A stretch of 64,000 nucleotides of DNA from Impatiens glandulifera. Taxonomy: Eukaryota; Streptophyta; Magnoliopsida; Ericales; Balsaminaceae. The notes beneath the pieces are model-generated. The model was not told the origin of the DNA and made no database searches. It was given only the letters and a program-made list of their open reading frames with translations. Where the stretch lies: assembly GCF_907164915.1 (NCBI RefSeq), contig NC_061863.1, forward strand, positions 8,796,340 to 8,860,339. Direction: 5' to 3'. Below are positions 9,860 to 20,200 of the stretch, piece after piece (position 1 is the stretch's first letter; every line of letters starts with the position of its first letter). The translations under genes and the position numbers were made by a program.

Positions 9860-12481
9860 CTATTCTGATTCGGAAAATCTGAAGCTGTCCATCATATCAT
9901 CGGTTGGTTCTTCCTCATCCGGTTGATCCGGTTTTGAAGATGAACCTTCAGCTTGTGGTTGACCGCCCGTGCTGATTGGAACCATATTGGAAACTCGCTG
10001 TCTTGTAGACCGCGGCTCGAGATGGTCTTCATCCTCGGTGTGCATGGCTGGGTTCGGTTGAGTGTCTATAACCATTTCGGTGATCCTTTCCAGCAGCCCG
10101 GCTACCTGAGCCTTCCTCGATGATGTTCTCCTTTTCCGTTTTGCCGGAACCGAAGAGGAGGAAGCTGCCTTTTTCTTCTTGTGAGCGGTTGCAAATTCAG
10201 CGAGTCTTTGTCTTTCATTATTTAACCGCTCTGCATCCTCCGCTTCTCTAGTGGCCACCGTTTTTGCGAATTCCGGATTGCTTGCCGTTAATATCCTTAC
10301 GCGTTCGTCAAAGCTCGCATCAGATGATCGTGGTGCTTCCTTCTCTGTCCGGTTCTGATCATCCAAGGCTTCCTGAAGGTCTTTAGCCACTTGAGCATTT
10401 GCCTCTTCAACCGCCTTGTCAGCATTAAACTTGGCTTTTAACAGCTCAGCCACCTGTTCGGTGACCGCCTTAAGGTCAGCTTCAAGCCTGTCGTTACGGT
10501 CTTCAAGGCTTGCATTCTTTTCCTCGAGGCTGATGACTCTGTTGAGTGTGGAAGCGGCTTCGTTGCTTGACCGCCCCAGGTCTTCATCGACCTCTGTGAG
10601 CTGTTGCTCGGTTTCCCTTTCAAACCGATCCATGTCATCCACCATCCTTGAGGTCTTTTCTTCCAAGTCTTTGGTTCGCTGAAGATGATCGTTGCGCAAA
10701 ACCGTGTCATCCCGGTAGTCAGCTTCGATGACTGTGATCCGGCCCTCTGCCTTTACAAGATCATCCCTCGTCTTTTCGGCGAACAAGAGTGTTTGGCCCA
10801 CGGCTTTCTTGACTTTCTTTATCCATGGTTGAACCGTTGAGTCGGCAAACTCTTGAATAAGAGTCTTTACTCTTTCTTCTGTGACAACCGGTTCGGAAAC
10901 CCCAGGTTGATCAGTTTCAAGTGACCCGGTGAAAGGAGTCCTCGTCCTTTCGTTGGTTTCGTTTATTACCGGATCCTCCAGAGGAGGTGTTGCACCTCGA
11001 TTCTAACCGTCATCGGTCTCAGGACACGGAGAGTGCGGTGTTTCTCGCTGTCTGTGCACCGCGTCAATCTGCTCGATTTCGTCAAGGAATTCTCCTTTCC
11101 TGACTTCAAGCATTTCCAGCACCAGGAGTTGTAACTTGGCCTTCGGTGTTCCCGCCACGTACCTTTCTGTGAGCTTTTGTAGGCGGACGGTTAGTTTTTG
11201 TAGCCGAGCACGCGGTTTCACGATTGCGTGTCGGTCCATGGCTTCGTTAGGATCTTTGGCGTCTGTGAGGCTTATAATGGTTTCTTCTATTTCCTTCAGC
11301 CTGCTGAAACTTTGTTCATCGGTTAGGCCCGGTAGCATGTGTTTGAAAAATTTGTCGCATCGGTACTCGTGCCATTCCCGGTAGACTACGGCAACCGCTT
11401 GGACTCGCTGTTCGATTTCCTCCAGGATTCTGCGCACAATGATTTCGGCCATCTTCTGGTCGTTGTCAGCGGGAGTATCTTCCTCCTCGCGACTGTCTGC
11501 ACCGGCATCGGTGTTCTCAAGGCTTGCGGCCGCACCGGTATTGTCAGGACTTGTACCCGAATGTTCTTCTTCATTCGGTCCTTCTCTATCAAAAGGATTT
11601 TCATCGGTTTTCTGTGAGCCGGTTCGGTTAGACGTGGAAGCCGTTTCTTCCTCATCTCTTGTTTGCGAGGGCGGTTCCGAGAATACTATCGGTTCCTTAC
11701 CCTTCTTGCTTCCGGACTTGTCTTTTACCGGAGCCGGTGTCTTGGTAGATTTCTTCCTTCGGCCACCTGTAGAACCGGGGGCCGGCTGCTTCCTCTCCAA
11801 AAATTGTCGAGATTTTATTATTCTGCTTGATGAGAGAACAACACCCGGACCGGTGTTGATGTTGTTGTGGAGCATGATCTTTCCAAGAGGGATGGCGTAT
11901 CCCCATGACCGGGTGGAATCCGGTTTCACCATGTCTTTCAGGTTGTGGAAGACCTCCTTCACCCAGTTAACGTGTACACCTTGCAGTAAGCTGATAAGCA
12001 TCTCGATTTTGGCCTTTGTGAGGTTGTCGTAGTTTCCACCTCTCGCTTGAACCGACTTTGTGAAGATGTCACAAAGCGGTATGTATTCCGGTCGCAATGA
12101 GGACTTTTTACCGGATACCTTGACCGGCTTCCCGGTTGCTGAGAGAATCTGACAAGCCGCCTCGAATGTTTTTGGATCTAGTTCCATCGAAGCATTGCGG
12201 CCAGTTGTTGGAAGACGTAGGATCTCCGCAACCGATTCTTCGGTTATCTCGAATTGTTTACCGCCAACAGTTGCGGTTATCTTGTCCCCAGAGAGAGTTG
12301 CGGTTTCGAAGAATTATTCAACCGCTTCTCTATATAGAACAAAGGGACCGCCTAGGAAATGCTCGAGTCCGGCTTCGGAAATCCGGGCAATGACTTCCTT
12401 TGCCGCAGCCGAACCGTTTTGTCGGATCTCCTCGAAATCCACCTGAATGATGTGTTTGAACAAAGCCGATGCACGACCCAT
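9860..12481 (-). pseudogene. Extra retroelement ORF with plant-transposon-like N-domain and coiled-coil C-domain, two in-frame stops
   Basis: One reading frame from ATG at 12481 to the stop at 9860 spans about 870 codons, interrupted only by TAA at 12314-12316 and TAG at 11003-11005. The N-terminal part (MGRASALFKHIIQVDFEEI, then GGPFVLYREAVE, EESVAEILRLPTTGR, and HVNWVKEVFHNLKDMV) has the layout of the 'putative plant transposon protein' domain and resembles the ORF at 13160-13861. The middle is acidic, Ser/Thr/Glu-rich with Lys clusters. The C-terminal third (codons about 560-720) is a heptad-rich coiled coil (LEEKNASLEDRNDRLEADL), followed by a KKKKAASSSS-type basic stretch. Its place between pol and 3' LTR matches the env-like or accessory ORF of Sireviruses. 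No membrane segment or signal peptide is visible. Function unknown. Confidence 0.75.
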
Positions 12482-12596
12482 CTTAGATGATTGAGAGGTT
12501 TTGAGAAAACGAGAGAATAACCGCTGAGAGAGAGTTTGAGAGCTTAGAGAGAGAAAGCTGTTTCGCGTAAGAGAAGAATGAAATGGCCAAGGGCCC

Positions 12597-12604
12597 TTTT
12601 TATA
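12597..12604 (-). promoter_or_regulatory. TATA box of the internal transcription unit at 12481
   Basis: TATAAAAA lies 116 bp upstream of the ATG at 12481. Between them is a CT-rich leader (CTTTCTCTCTCTAAGCTC, CTCTCTCTCAGCGG) typical of plant 5' UTRs. No LTR precedes it, so this looks like an internal pol II promoter. Confidence 0.6.
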
Positions 12605-12641
12605 GGCGCGGTTTGGAAACCCAACTGTCCCATCAACTTTT

Positions 12642-12807
12642 GGCGGGAATTTTCCCTCCAAACCAAAGAGGCGGCAAACCGTGGGTGGGAAGCCAAAAGG
12701 CGGTAATCCAAACGGCGGGAAGCAATGGGCGGGAAGCCAAAAAGGCGGCAAGCTATGGGTGCCAAATCAGAGGCGGTAATTTTGAACGGGAGTTCTTTGG
12801 GCGGGAA
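12642..12807 (-). promoter_or_regulatory. Cluster of four GGCGGGAA (E2F-like) boxes in a GC-rich repeat
   Basis: GGCGGGAA occurs at 12642-12649, 12714-12721, 12728-12735 and 12800-12807; on the minus strand these read TTCCCGCC, close to the plant E2F consensus TTTSSCGC. The last is followed by AATTTCCC, giving TTTCCCGCC. They sit 45-205 bp upstream of the TATA box at 12597 in a short degenerate minisatellite (GGCGG, GGGAAGCCAAAA units). Binding is inferred, not shown. Confidence 0.5.
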
Positions 12808-13159
12808 ATTTCCCTCAAAATTTTTCGATTTTGACTTTGATGACGCAATCCCCCCCTTTGAAACCGTTTGATGCTGCGGTGTTTTTATTTTAACCGGAGA
12901 GTTTGGTTATCGAAAGTTAACCGGTTATTTGAATAAGCAGAATTTTTGCAATCTTTTGAGTTTAAGCGGTTTTCCTTGAGACCGGATAAGAGCGCGGTTA
13001 TTTGACAATATTAACCGGTTACTTAGATGGATGTTCTGATTATTATGTTGACCCGGTTATTTAGACTGAAATAGAATTATATTGAAGGAACATTACAGGA
13101 TAGAAACCGAAAAGTAGATCGGTGTGAAAGTAGACATACATAAGATGGAAAGATACAGC

Positions 13160-13861
13160 TTATGTAATAACCACCATAGAAAGCTTTTCTTCCACCCCAT
13201 CCATGTCAAGAATGTTCGAGGGAGATGCCGGTGTGCCCGGTCCAAATTCTGGGCAGTATTTGAGAATGATCTTACTGATGTGAGGAGCATAACCGAGACC
13301 TTTCTTGGTTAGCACCATGGTTTTCAGGTTCTGAAAAATGACCGTTGACCAATTGATAGACGTATTGCTAACGATGTAGGTCATCATGTCAAACATTTTC
13401 TTAGAGTAGCGCTGGTTCGGAGATTGACATATGATAGATCGGTTAACAATCTCATGGAGGAATTGGATGTGGTGAGCAAGGCGGGTTTTTACCCCGTAGT
13501 TCTCTACCGGTACATCGGTTCCAGAGAACATTTCCGAGTAGTCGGTTGCGTCGCTTCCCACCCGTGTTGGAAAGTCAAAAAACCCTTCTGTGGGCAAGTT
13601 GAACATGTGGGCAAATTCGGCTTCATCCAGCCAGAAGGTATGGTCTCTCACCGTGGAGACGATATAGTTACCTCTGATGCAAGCGCTTCTGAAGAATGTC
13701 TTGACATCCTCAAAAAGTATTGGACCGGATTTTTCGAGAAAGGTTCGAAGACCGGTGTCAATGAGAGATTCAAACATGAGTTCTGTGGTTTCCAGATCCC
13801 AATGTTCCATACAAGATTCGAAATCGATGCTCAAGAAGTTTCCTAAAGTTCGACTCGGCAT
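13160..13861 (-). CDS. Second extra retroelement ORF, plant-transposon-like domain
   Basis: The open frame is 273 codons from an upstream ATG at 13981, but the ATG at 13861 (MPSRTLGNFLSIDFE) is preferred because it follows a TATA box and CT-rich leader. It gives a 233-aa protein. It aligns by eye with the N-terminal domain of the neighbouring long ORF: SIDFES against QVDFEE, GLRTFLEKSGPILFEDV against GLEHFLGGPFVLYREAV, FNLPTEG against LRLPTTG, and SINWSTVIFQNLKTMV against HVNWVKEVFHNLKDMV. It ends soon after GPGTPASPSN, so it lacks the acidic and coiled-coil parts. No catalytic motif of transposases or RT is visible. Unlike its neighbour it has no internal stop. Function unknown. Confidence 0.65.
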   Translation of the reverse strand: MPSRTLGNFLSIDFESCMEHWDLETTELMFESLIDTGLRTFLEKSGPILFEDVKTFFRSACIRGNYIVSTVRDHTFWLDEAEFAHMFNLPTEGFFDFPTRVGSDATDYSEMFSGTDVPVENYGVKTRLAHHIQFLHEIVNRSIICQSPNQRYSKKMFDMMTYIVSNTSINWSTVIFQNLKTMVLTKKGLGYAPHISKIILKYCPEFGPGTPASPSNILDMDGVEEKLSMVVIT

Positions 13862-13943
13862 GATTCTAACTTTTGTTAAGAGAGAGAGAGAGTTCAAGAG
13901 AGTTTCGTGTTTAGGATGTGTTGAGTTGATTAGAAGATAGCCC

Positions 13944-13951
13944 TTTATATA
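13944..13951 (-). promoter_or_regulatory. TATA box of the internal transcription unit at 13861
   Basis: TATATAAA followed by GGGC lies about 83 bp upstream of the ATG at 13861. The interval is a plant-like leader with CTCTCTTGAACTCTCTCTC. It matches the arrangement upstream of 12481, so the two related ORFs each carry a separate promoter. Confidence 0.6.
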
Positions 13952-13981
13952 GATTCGGTTTTGGAGGGAAAATATTAACAT

Positions 13982-14381
13982 TGAATGTCAGTTTTGTCTT
14001 ATTGGATAAGAGAATATTTATGTTTCCAAAACGCATTGGGAAGGGGTTACTTTTGATTAATTGCGGAGCTCGAGGTGGGATTTGGTTGAAAAGTAACCAA
14101 GTTAGTTGGGTATTGATTACTGATGTAGTTGGGGGTTACCTCATTAATTAAATGTTACTTTTCATTAATGACCCATGCAACAACACACTGAAAAGTAACC
14201 GATAGAAACCGAAGATAACTTAGGCTAAACCGAAAAGAACATAGATAAAACCGAAATGATCATAAGGATGTTGAACGAAGATACACCCGGTGCGTGCAGC
14301 AAAATGACCGGGTATAGAAAGGAGTGACCTAATATCCGCTTGAGGTGGTGTGACCGTTGGGGTGGCGGTTCCTCCTCTTCC
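13982..14381. other. Non-coding segment holding the orientation switch
   Basis: This stretch lies upstream of the minus-strand ORF at 13861 and ends where plus-oriented PPT sequence begins (AAACCGGCCTACG at about 14380). Comparison with the minus copy at 9577-9620 shows homology stopping just outside AACCGGCCTACG, which marks the junction. No gene is visible. Confidence 0.5.
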
Positions 14382-14451
14382 AAACCGGCCTACGTTTGCA
14401 ATCTTACATGATTTTGATAATTTTAAATAAAATAATCAAAAAGGGAGAAAT
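14382..14451 (+). promoter_or_regulatory. Polypurine-tract block before the plus LTR
   Basis: AATAATCAAAAAGGGAGAAAT directly abuts the LTR start at 14452. It is the inverted equivalent of the block at 9526-9595. A PPT before this LTR and a primer binding site after it mean the LTR has both a 3'-LTR and a 5'-LTR context, as in a one-LTR circle or a tandem element. Confidence 0.75.
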
Positions 14452-15749
14452 TGTTAGATAAAATTAGACCGGTTCACAGAACTTAACATAAATAAACCTT
14501 CCATGCAGGAATAAGGAACCGGACCGGTCAAACAAATGAAGCGGTTAAGAAGATTAACCGGTCAAGTTATTAAACCGACCAGGAACATTCGGAACATGAC
14601 CGCACAAAGAAAGGATCGGCCAAAACTAAAAACCGGAAACACCAGACAGCCGATCAGCTAAAAGGCAAAGGAATAACCAGAAGCTGTCCGGTTAAACCAA
14701 TCACACCGGAAGTCATCCGGTGAAAAGTCAAATGACCGACCAGCACAAGAAGATACTTCGGGTATCTGTTGAGAATGATACCAAAGGAACAGACTGAACA
14801 CTTCCATATATATACAAGTCTGAGGAAAGTATGTAGGCTGCAGAAGACAGTCCTACAAGATCTTTCCACTTCAGGATAAATTAGAGGCAATCTTCCAAGT
14901 ACAGACAACTGTCTAACAGACAGTCACCATATTGAGCAAAAGACAAACCTAGTAGGTTTGTCTTACACACCGGAAGAACAGACTGTCAACTTTGTAAAGT
15001 TGACCGCCAGGTCTGAACAGTTGACCGCCAGGTCTAAATCACTGAACCTCTGCTCAGCCAATCAAATTCAAGGAAGTGAAATATGACCGTTAGCATATTT
15101 CACCTATAAAAGGAGTAGCTGAAGAAGAGTAAACGTGGGACAAGTGGGATACAAGAGATACAATGGAACACAGTGGACAATTAATTTACAAGTGATAAGA
15201 TTGTGTTCTATCTCTAGAAAAGCTTAAGTGCTAAGTTGAAGTGTGTATTTACAATTTCGGTGTAAATTGTACGGGTGTTATCGAGCAGGAAATAAGTCTC
15301 GATCGGATTGTATTTGTATTCCTTAGTGAATATCCTTCTCGCGGTTTCGAGAGGAAGGGGTGACGTAGGAGTTTTATCTCCGAACATCCATAAAAATTTG
15401 TCTTGTTATTTACCTTCTACTGGTTCTACATATTAACCGACCTGTACTAACCTATCTTCACCGCTCTAACCGACTCTACACTACCTAAACCGAACCACCA
15501 GGTTACAAAAACCGACCCATCAATTTCTAAACCTGTCCTATTCAAAACCGGTTCTGCCTATCATATAAGTGTGTTGCTTCAACCTGAAACAAACATCTTC
15601 CGCGCTTGAACCTAGTTCAAGGGTTTGTGATAGTTTGTGTGGTATTGAAACCCCGGTGTTAATCTCTAACCGGATTAATCACCACCCTTTGAGTGAAACG
15701 CGCTAACCGGCTCAACCACGGTCCTCCAGCCGCGACCTAGATCCTAACA
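14452..15749 (+). repeat. Sirevirus-like LTR, plus orientation (1298 bp)
   Basis: It runs TGTTAGAT...GATCCTAACA. A TATA box (TATAAAAG) lies at 15105-15112, so transcripts would start near 15140. The palindrome CACCGGAAGTCATCCGGTG lies at 14704-14722. In one stretch of about 180 bp compared by eye with the inverted copy I counted about five substitutions. Confidence 0.9.
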
Positions 15750-15751
15750 AT

Positions 15752-15763
15752 TGGTATCAGAGC
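15752..15763 (+). other. Primer binding site
   Basis: TGGTATCAGAGC follows the plus LTR after two bases. It is complementary to the 3' end of initiator tRNA-Met, the usual primer of plant Ty1/copia elements. Confidence 0.9.
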
Positions 15764-15788
15764 AGTTAGTTTCAATACTCAAGCAAGC

Positions 15789-17326
15789 ATGTCTTTTGAT
15801 AGGCCACCAATGCTAGAAGGTGATGACTTTGCCAACTGGAAGGCACGCATGCATCTACACTTAATCACCTTGGATGATGAGATGGAGTTCATTCTGGCCG
15901 AAGGACCAATAATCATTGATAAGACAGAAAAGAATGGACAGCTGAAGATAGGAGAAGAAATAACTTGGAAAACCATGCTAGAAACCGGATCTCCAACAGT
16001 GTGGACAGAAACACGTACTGCAAGATCAGAGACTGCAAAACCGCAAAGGAAACATGGGACACGGTTATTCAGATCCATGAGGGAAACGAAAGAACCAAGG
16101 AAAACAAGGTAATGGTAGCTACTCAGAAGTTTGAAAGCATAAAGATGAAACCGGGAGAAACAATGAGAGAATACAGTGACCGATTCACTAGTGTGTTAGA
16201 TGAGCTAGCAACTCTTGGCAAGAGGTATGACAAGGAGGTCATCATGAAAGCTTTAAGATCTCTTCCAAGTGCATGGGACATAAAGACAATGGTGATGAGG
16301 GAATCAAACTGCCTAAGTAAGATGAAGCTACAAGATGTATTCGAAGATCTTAAGGCATATGAGTTTGAAATGAGATCTAGGACTGAAGAAGAAGTCTCGG
16401 CTTCAACATCAACCAGAGCATTAATCACATCCACAGAACCGGCTGCACCTGCACCGATCAGAACCGCCAAACAGTTCACCGAGGATGCCATGGCAATGCT
16501 TGCACAGAAGTTTGGGAGGTTCATGAAAAGGAGCCAACCAACAAACTACAACTATGGTGATAAATCCAATGTAAGATGCTATAACTGTAACTGTTTGGGA
16601 CACTTCAAGTGGGAATGCAGAAAACCAAGGAGGGATGACCGGAAACCGGATAACCAAAATAACCGAAATAACTATCAACAAACCGGTGAAGGAAGTGAGG
16701 TTCAGAAAGCACTGATAGTCGATGATGGAGGAAGCTTATGGGCTCACAGTGACAGTGATGATGAACTCACATGCCTTATGGCAAATGAGGAACATGTATT
16801 TGACTCTCCTTGTGAAGAATTTACTAAAGATGAGTTATACAATGCACTAAATGATATGATAGAAGAGTATAAGAACCTACTAGCCATGTTACATAAGCAA
16901 CTCAACTTTAGAACCGACCCTATAGTACCCATTCTGACAGAACCAGAAATACCCGTTATAACCGAACCAGAGATCATAGAACCTGATGAAATCCCTAGCA
17001 TAGAAACCGAGTTAGAACCTGAACCATCACTTAAGACCGAACAGTCTAGTGAACCAGTTCGAGAACTAACCAAGGAAGAAAATGCCCGCCTCTAGTATAA
17101 AATGGCCGCATATAAGAGATCTAGTGACATGGTAAAGAAGATGTGTAGCTATAAGAGACACCCTACTTGCATGTTTGGCTTAGGATACAAAAAGGATAGA
17201 TCCAAAGACCAAAAACCTGTAGACAAAGTAAGGTTTACAAAGAATGACCTTCCTCTTATAAGATTCATTAGAAGTTCCTTAACTGCTGAAGAGGAATTGA
17301 CCGCATACTATACGGTAGAAAACTAA
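15789..17326 (+). pseudogene. Sirevirus-like gag, broken
   Basis: The capsid-type protein starts MSFDRPPMLEGDDFANWK at 15789. The frame is lost near 15955-15965 and continues one frame over (RNTYCKIRDCKTAKETWDT, then MREYSDRFTSVLDEL). The nucleic-acid-binding CCHC knuckle is CYNCNCLGHFKWEC at about 16576-16617. It is followed by an acidic, Glu/Pro-rich tail. A TAG at 17093-17095 precedes an in-frame continuation (AAYKRSSDMVKKMCSYK) ending at 17326. Gag would form the virus-like particle in the cytoplasm. The frameshift plus stop make it non-functional. Confidence 0.85.
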
Positions 17327-18658
17327 CCTTTGTAGGTCCAACTGACTCTAAGAAGTGGCTTGACCCTGAGAAAAGGAAAGCCGACCTGCTCAAAAATAGG
17401 AGAGCCAATCCTCAACCACATAGGACAAACCACAAATCACCCTCATTTAAAGCTTTCGTAGAAAAACTGAGATATACAAGACCAAGTGCCAAAAGGATGG
17501 TCAAGACCTTAGCAAAGAAAGCTGTCCGGTTTGTCAAAGTTTGGATGCCCAAGGGACTAATCGCGTGTGGACCCAAGTAAATGTGGGTACCAAACAGTTG
17601 TAAATATGTACATTTTGTAGGATATAAAGAAACGGCTAGGAAACTCTGAATGGTACTTGGATAGTGGTTGCTCCAGGCATATGACCGGGAACAACAACCT
17701 GCTAACCGGCATCAGAATAGAAACCGGTGCATTAATCACTTTCGGTGACAACTCAAAAGGTAGAACTGTGGGCAAGGGTAAGATTGTCCATGGTAACTTA
17801 ACAATTGATAATGTACTTTTGGTTGAAAACCTACGTTTTAACCTGCTAAGCATTAGTCAAATGTGTGATGCTGGATACACGGTAGAATTTCTCAAACATG
17901 CAAGTTTAGTTAAGAACTCTCAATGTATCATACTACTAACCGGAAATAGGCTAGGAAATATTTACAAGGTAGACTGGAAAACTAAGATAGAATATCATGT
18001 ATGCATGATAGCTAAGACTAATCAAACCTGGTTGTGGCATAAGAGACTAAACCATCTAAACATGAAAACCTTAAACTACATTCGCGGTAAAAAGCTAGTT
18101 GAAGGTATTCCTGACATAGTATTTAACAAGGATAAGGTTTGCTCAGCATGTCAAATGGGTAAACAAACTAGGTCAACCTTTAAGAGTAAAGGGAATATTC
18201 AATCTAACCGATGCCTAGATCTCCTTCACATGGACTTATTTGGACCAATTCAGGTCATTAGCCTAGGAGGTATGCTTTACACCATGGTAGTTATTGATGA
18301 TTATTCTAGGTACACGTGGGTAATATTTCTACCATCTAAACGTGAAACCGCATCAAACTTGATCACACTACTTAAACGTTTGCAAAATAAAAAATCAACA
18401 CGCATTAACAGCATTAGAAGTGATAGAGGTACCGAATTCACCAATAGTACCTTAACCGCATTTCTTGATGAATCCGGTATTAGACACGAGTTGTCTAGTG
18501 CTAGGACTCCTCAACAAAATGGCCTGGCCGAGAGAAGAAACCGAACTCTCAAGGAAGCCGCACGGTCCATGATAGCCGATTCAGGTATTGCTCAAAAATT
18601 TTGGGCTGAGGCTATCAACACTGCATGTTACACACAAAACCGGTCTAATTTTATCTAA
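17327..18658 (+). pseudogene. Sirevirus-like pol fragment: protease and integrase only
   Basis: A segment in another frame (WLDPEKRKADLLKNRR to VWMPKGLIACGPK) leads to a stop, then the protease frame with active site WYLDSGCSRHMTG. The GAG-pre-integrase motif LWHKRLNHLNMKTL and the zinc-finger cysteines CSACQMGKQ follow. The integrase core keeps all three acidic residues: HMDLFGP, SDRGTEF and NGLAERRNRT. Reading stops at NTACYTQN, where the sequence runs into 23 bp of inverted LTR end whose TAA terminates the frame. RT and RNase H are absent. AACCGGTCT at the junction is shared by pol and LTR, so microhomology joining is likely. Confidence 0.85.
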
Positions 18659-18665
18659 CAGAGAG

Positions 18666-20157
18666 TGTAGTCTAACCGGTTACCTATAAAACTGAACTCT
18701 TCCAAGACTCGAATGAGAACAAAACAAGGTCGGTTCAACTCGCCTAATGAGTTAGTGGTTCCTAAAATTTCAACATTCTAAAGATACCATTGTTTGGGTA
18801 TATAATTGAGGCGGGGTTGGCCATTTTCTAAAATTCTAACCACACCTAGAGAGAGTGACAGACTATTCAAGAGCTCGAGTTACCAAACAAAGAACAAGCT
18901 GATTTCAGCGAGAATTCAACTTCTTCAGCGAACTCCGCTCCAGCAATCATTTCTTCATCTTTCTCTTCTCCTCTAGGTAGGCTTTCATCTCTATCCATAT
19001 TGTTGTATTTATATGATTCCATCGAATTGTTGAATTCATATATTGACGCCGAATTGATTTCTAGTTTATTCAATTTCAATTAGTTAGCTTATGAATTAAT
19101 TGATTGTTTGCAATTGTCTGATTGAATTGGTTATCCCTAGCTGCTAGAATTCTAGGTTATAGTTTTGAATCTAGATTAGGAAGAGGCTAGGTCAAGACTA
19201 TCCTCGAACCTCAATCTCCATCAGCATTACCGAATTCTCTATACTTCGACGTTGGAGAAGAAACAGTCATGTGTTCAGCAGCTTAAACTCTGGAATACCT
19301 CCGAAAATTGATCAATGTATAGTCAAAGCGTAATCTCGTGAAGTAGACAACGTTTAATCCATCCTAGAAGAGCAATTTCCAATCCAAAACACGTTCCTCG
19401 TTCAATAACTTCAAGATTCCTTCGTATCCAAACGAAAGTTAGGCGACGAGCCGACGAAGATGACGAGTTTTCAAGGATACTCTAAGTAGACGGCGTCTGA
19501 CGAATCTTTGTGCGATAGAAACATTGGAACCAGGCGATGAAGCAAGACACCAAGGAGAAAACAACAAACAAGCTCAACTTTTCCCATAAATGGTTCGGTA
19601 CGTTTTCCAAAAGTTCTGAGGCGCGTCCACTTTAGCCCTCGGACTTTCCTTTCTTTTAAATTTCACCCTGAACTTATTTACTGAATTAATTTAATTAATT
19701 CATAATAATTCAGCCCCTAAACTTTCTTCATATGTGCAAATCGGTCCTTGGACTCTTTCAACGTCCAATTTCGACCCCAAACTTACAATTTCAAAATATT
19801 TTGAATAATTCCGAAATGTTTCAACCTTTGGACTATTTACTCACCTTTAAACTTTATATATGTCTAATTTTTGCTATAAAGATTCAATACGAACATCTTT
19901 TAGAAGAAAAAAAATTTGGGGGGGGGAACGGTTAAAACCATTTCATTAAAATCTCAAAAGTGAGAGGGTTAGAAATCAAAGCTAGACAAAACCATAACTA
20001 TGATTAAGGATAATAATCAAAAAAACTCTAAAAAACTTATTAGTAGCATTCATACATTTTAAAAAACAGAGATTACAAACAGAAAAGACTACATTCTAAC
20101 ATAATTATCCCAGTCTGAAATTTTCTCATGCCATCTATTTTCATTAAGATGCATTAT
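18666..20157. other. Right flank of the insertion, unclassified repeat-like DNA
   Basis: A TATA-like GGGTATATAATTGAGG near 18798 and a CT-rich stretch near 18950 could belong to an old promoter or LTR. Phrases such as GGTCCTTGGACTCTTTCAACG near 19743 are typical of plant repeats. I could not define ends, so no element is called. No supportable gene. Confidence 0.35.
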
Positions 20158-20200
20158 TCCCCTTCCCCTTCCCCTTCCCCTTCCCCTTCCTCTTCCTCTT
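20158..20200. repeat. (CCCCTT)n microsatellite
   Basis: Repeated CCCCTT and CTTCCT units. The minus strand upstream reads as a Glu/Lys-rich frame with stops (EETQEENTQNFKAEIENF), perhaps an old coding remnant, but no family is recognisable. Confidence 0.85.

Larger units (their letters stand above)
8223..18665. mobile_element. Rearranged Sirevirus-like Ty1/copia retrotransposon with internal inversion
   Basis: GAGAG at 8223-8227 and 18661-18665 flanks a block starting TGTTAGGATC and ending ATCTAACA. Order on the plus strand: LTR in minus orientation (8228-9525), minus-oriented PPT blocks, extra minus-strand ORFs (9860-13861), a switch of orientation near 14382, a plus-oriented PPT block, plus LTR (14452-15749), primer binding site, gag, protease and integrase (15789-18637), then 23 bp of inverted LTR terminus (18638-18660). 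RT and RNase H are missing. Lineage is inferred from the repeated PPT blocks, the CACCGGA/TCCGGTG palindrome in the LTR and the coiled-coil ORF between pol and 3' LTR, all described for Sireviruses. The structure suggests integration of an already rearranged cDNA. Confidence 0.8.

Noticed and set aside
12544..12765. Pro/Phe-rich minus-strand ORF start (FPPFGLPPFG) and the overlapping plus-strand ORF at 12583
   Set aside because: These are translations of the GGCGGGAAGCC minisatellite upstream of the TATA box; the real start of the long ORF is at 12481.
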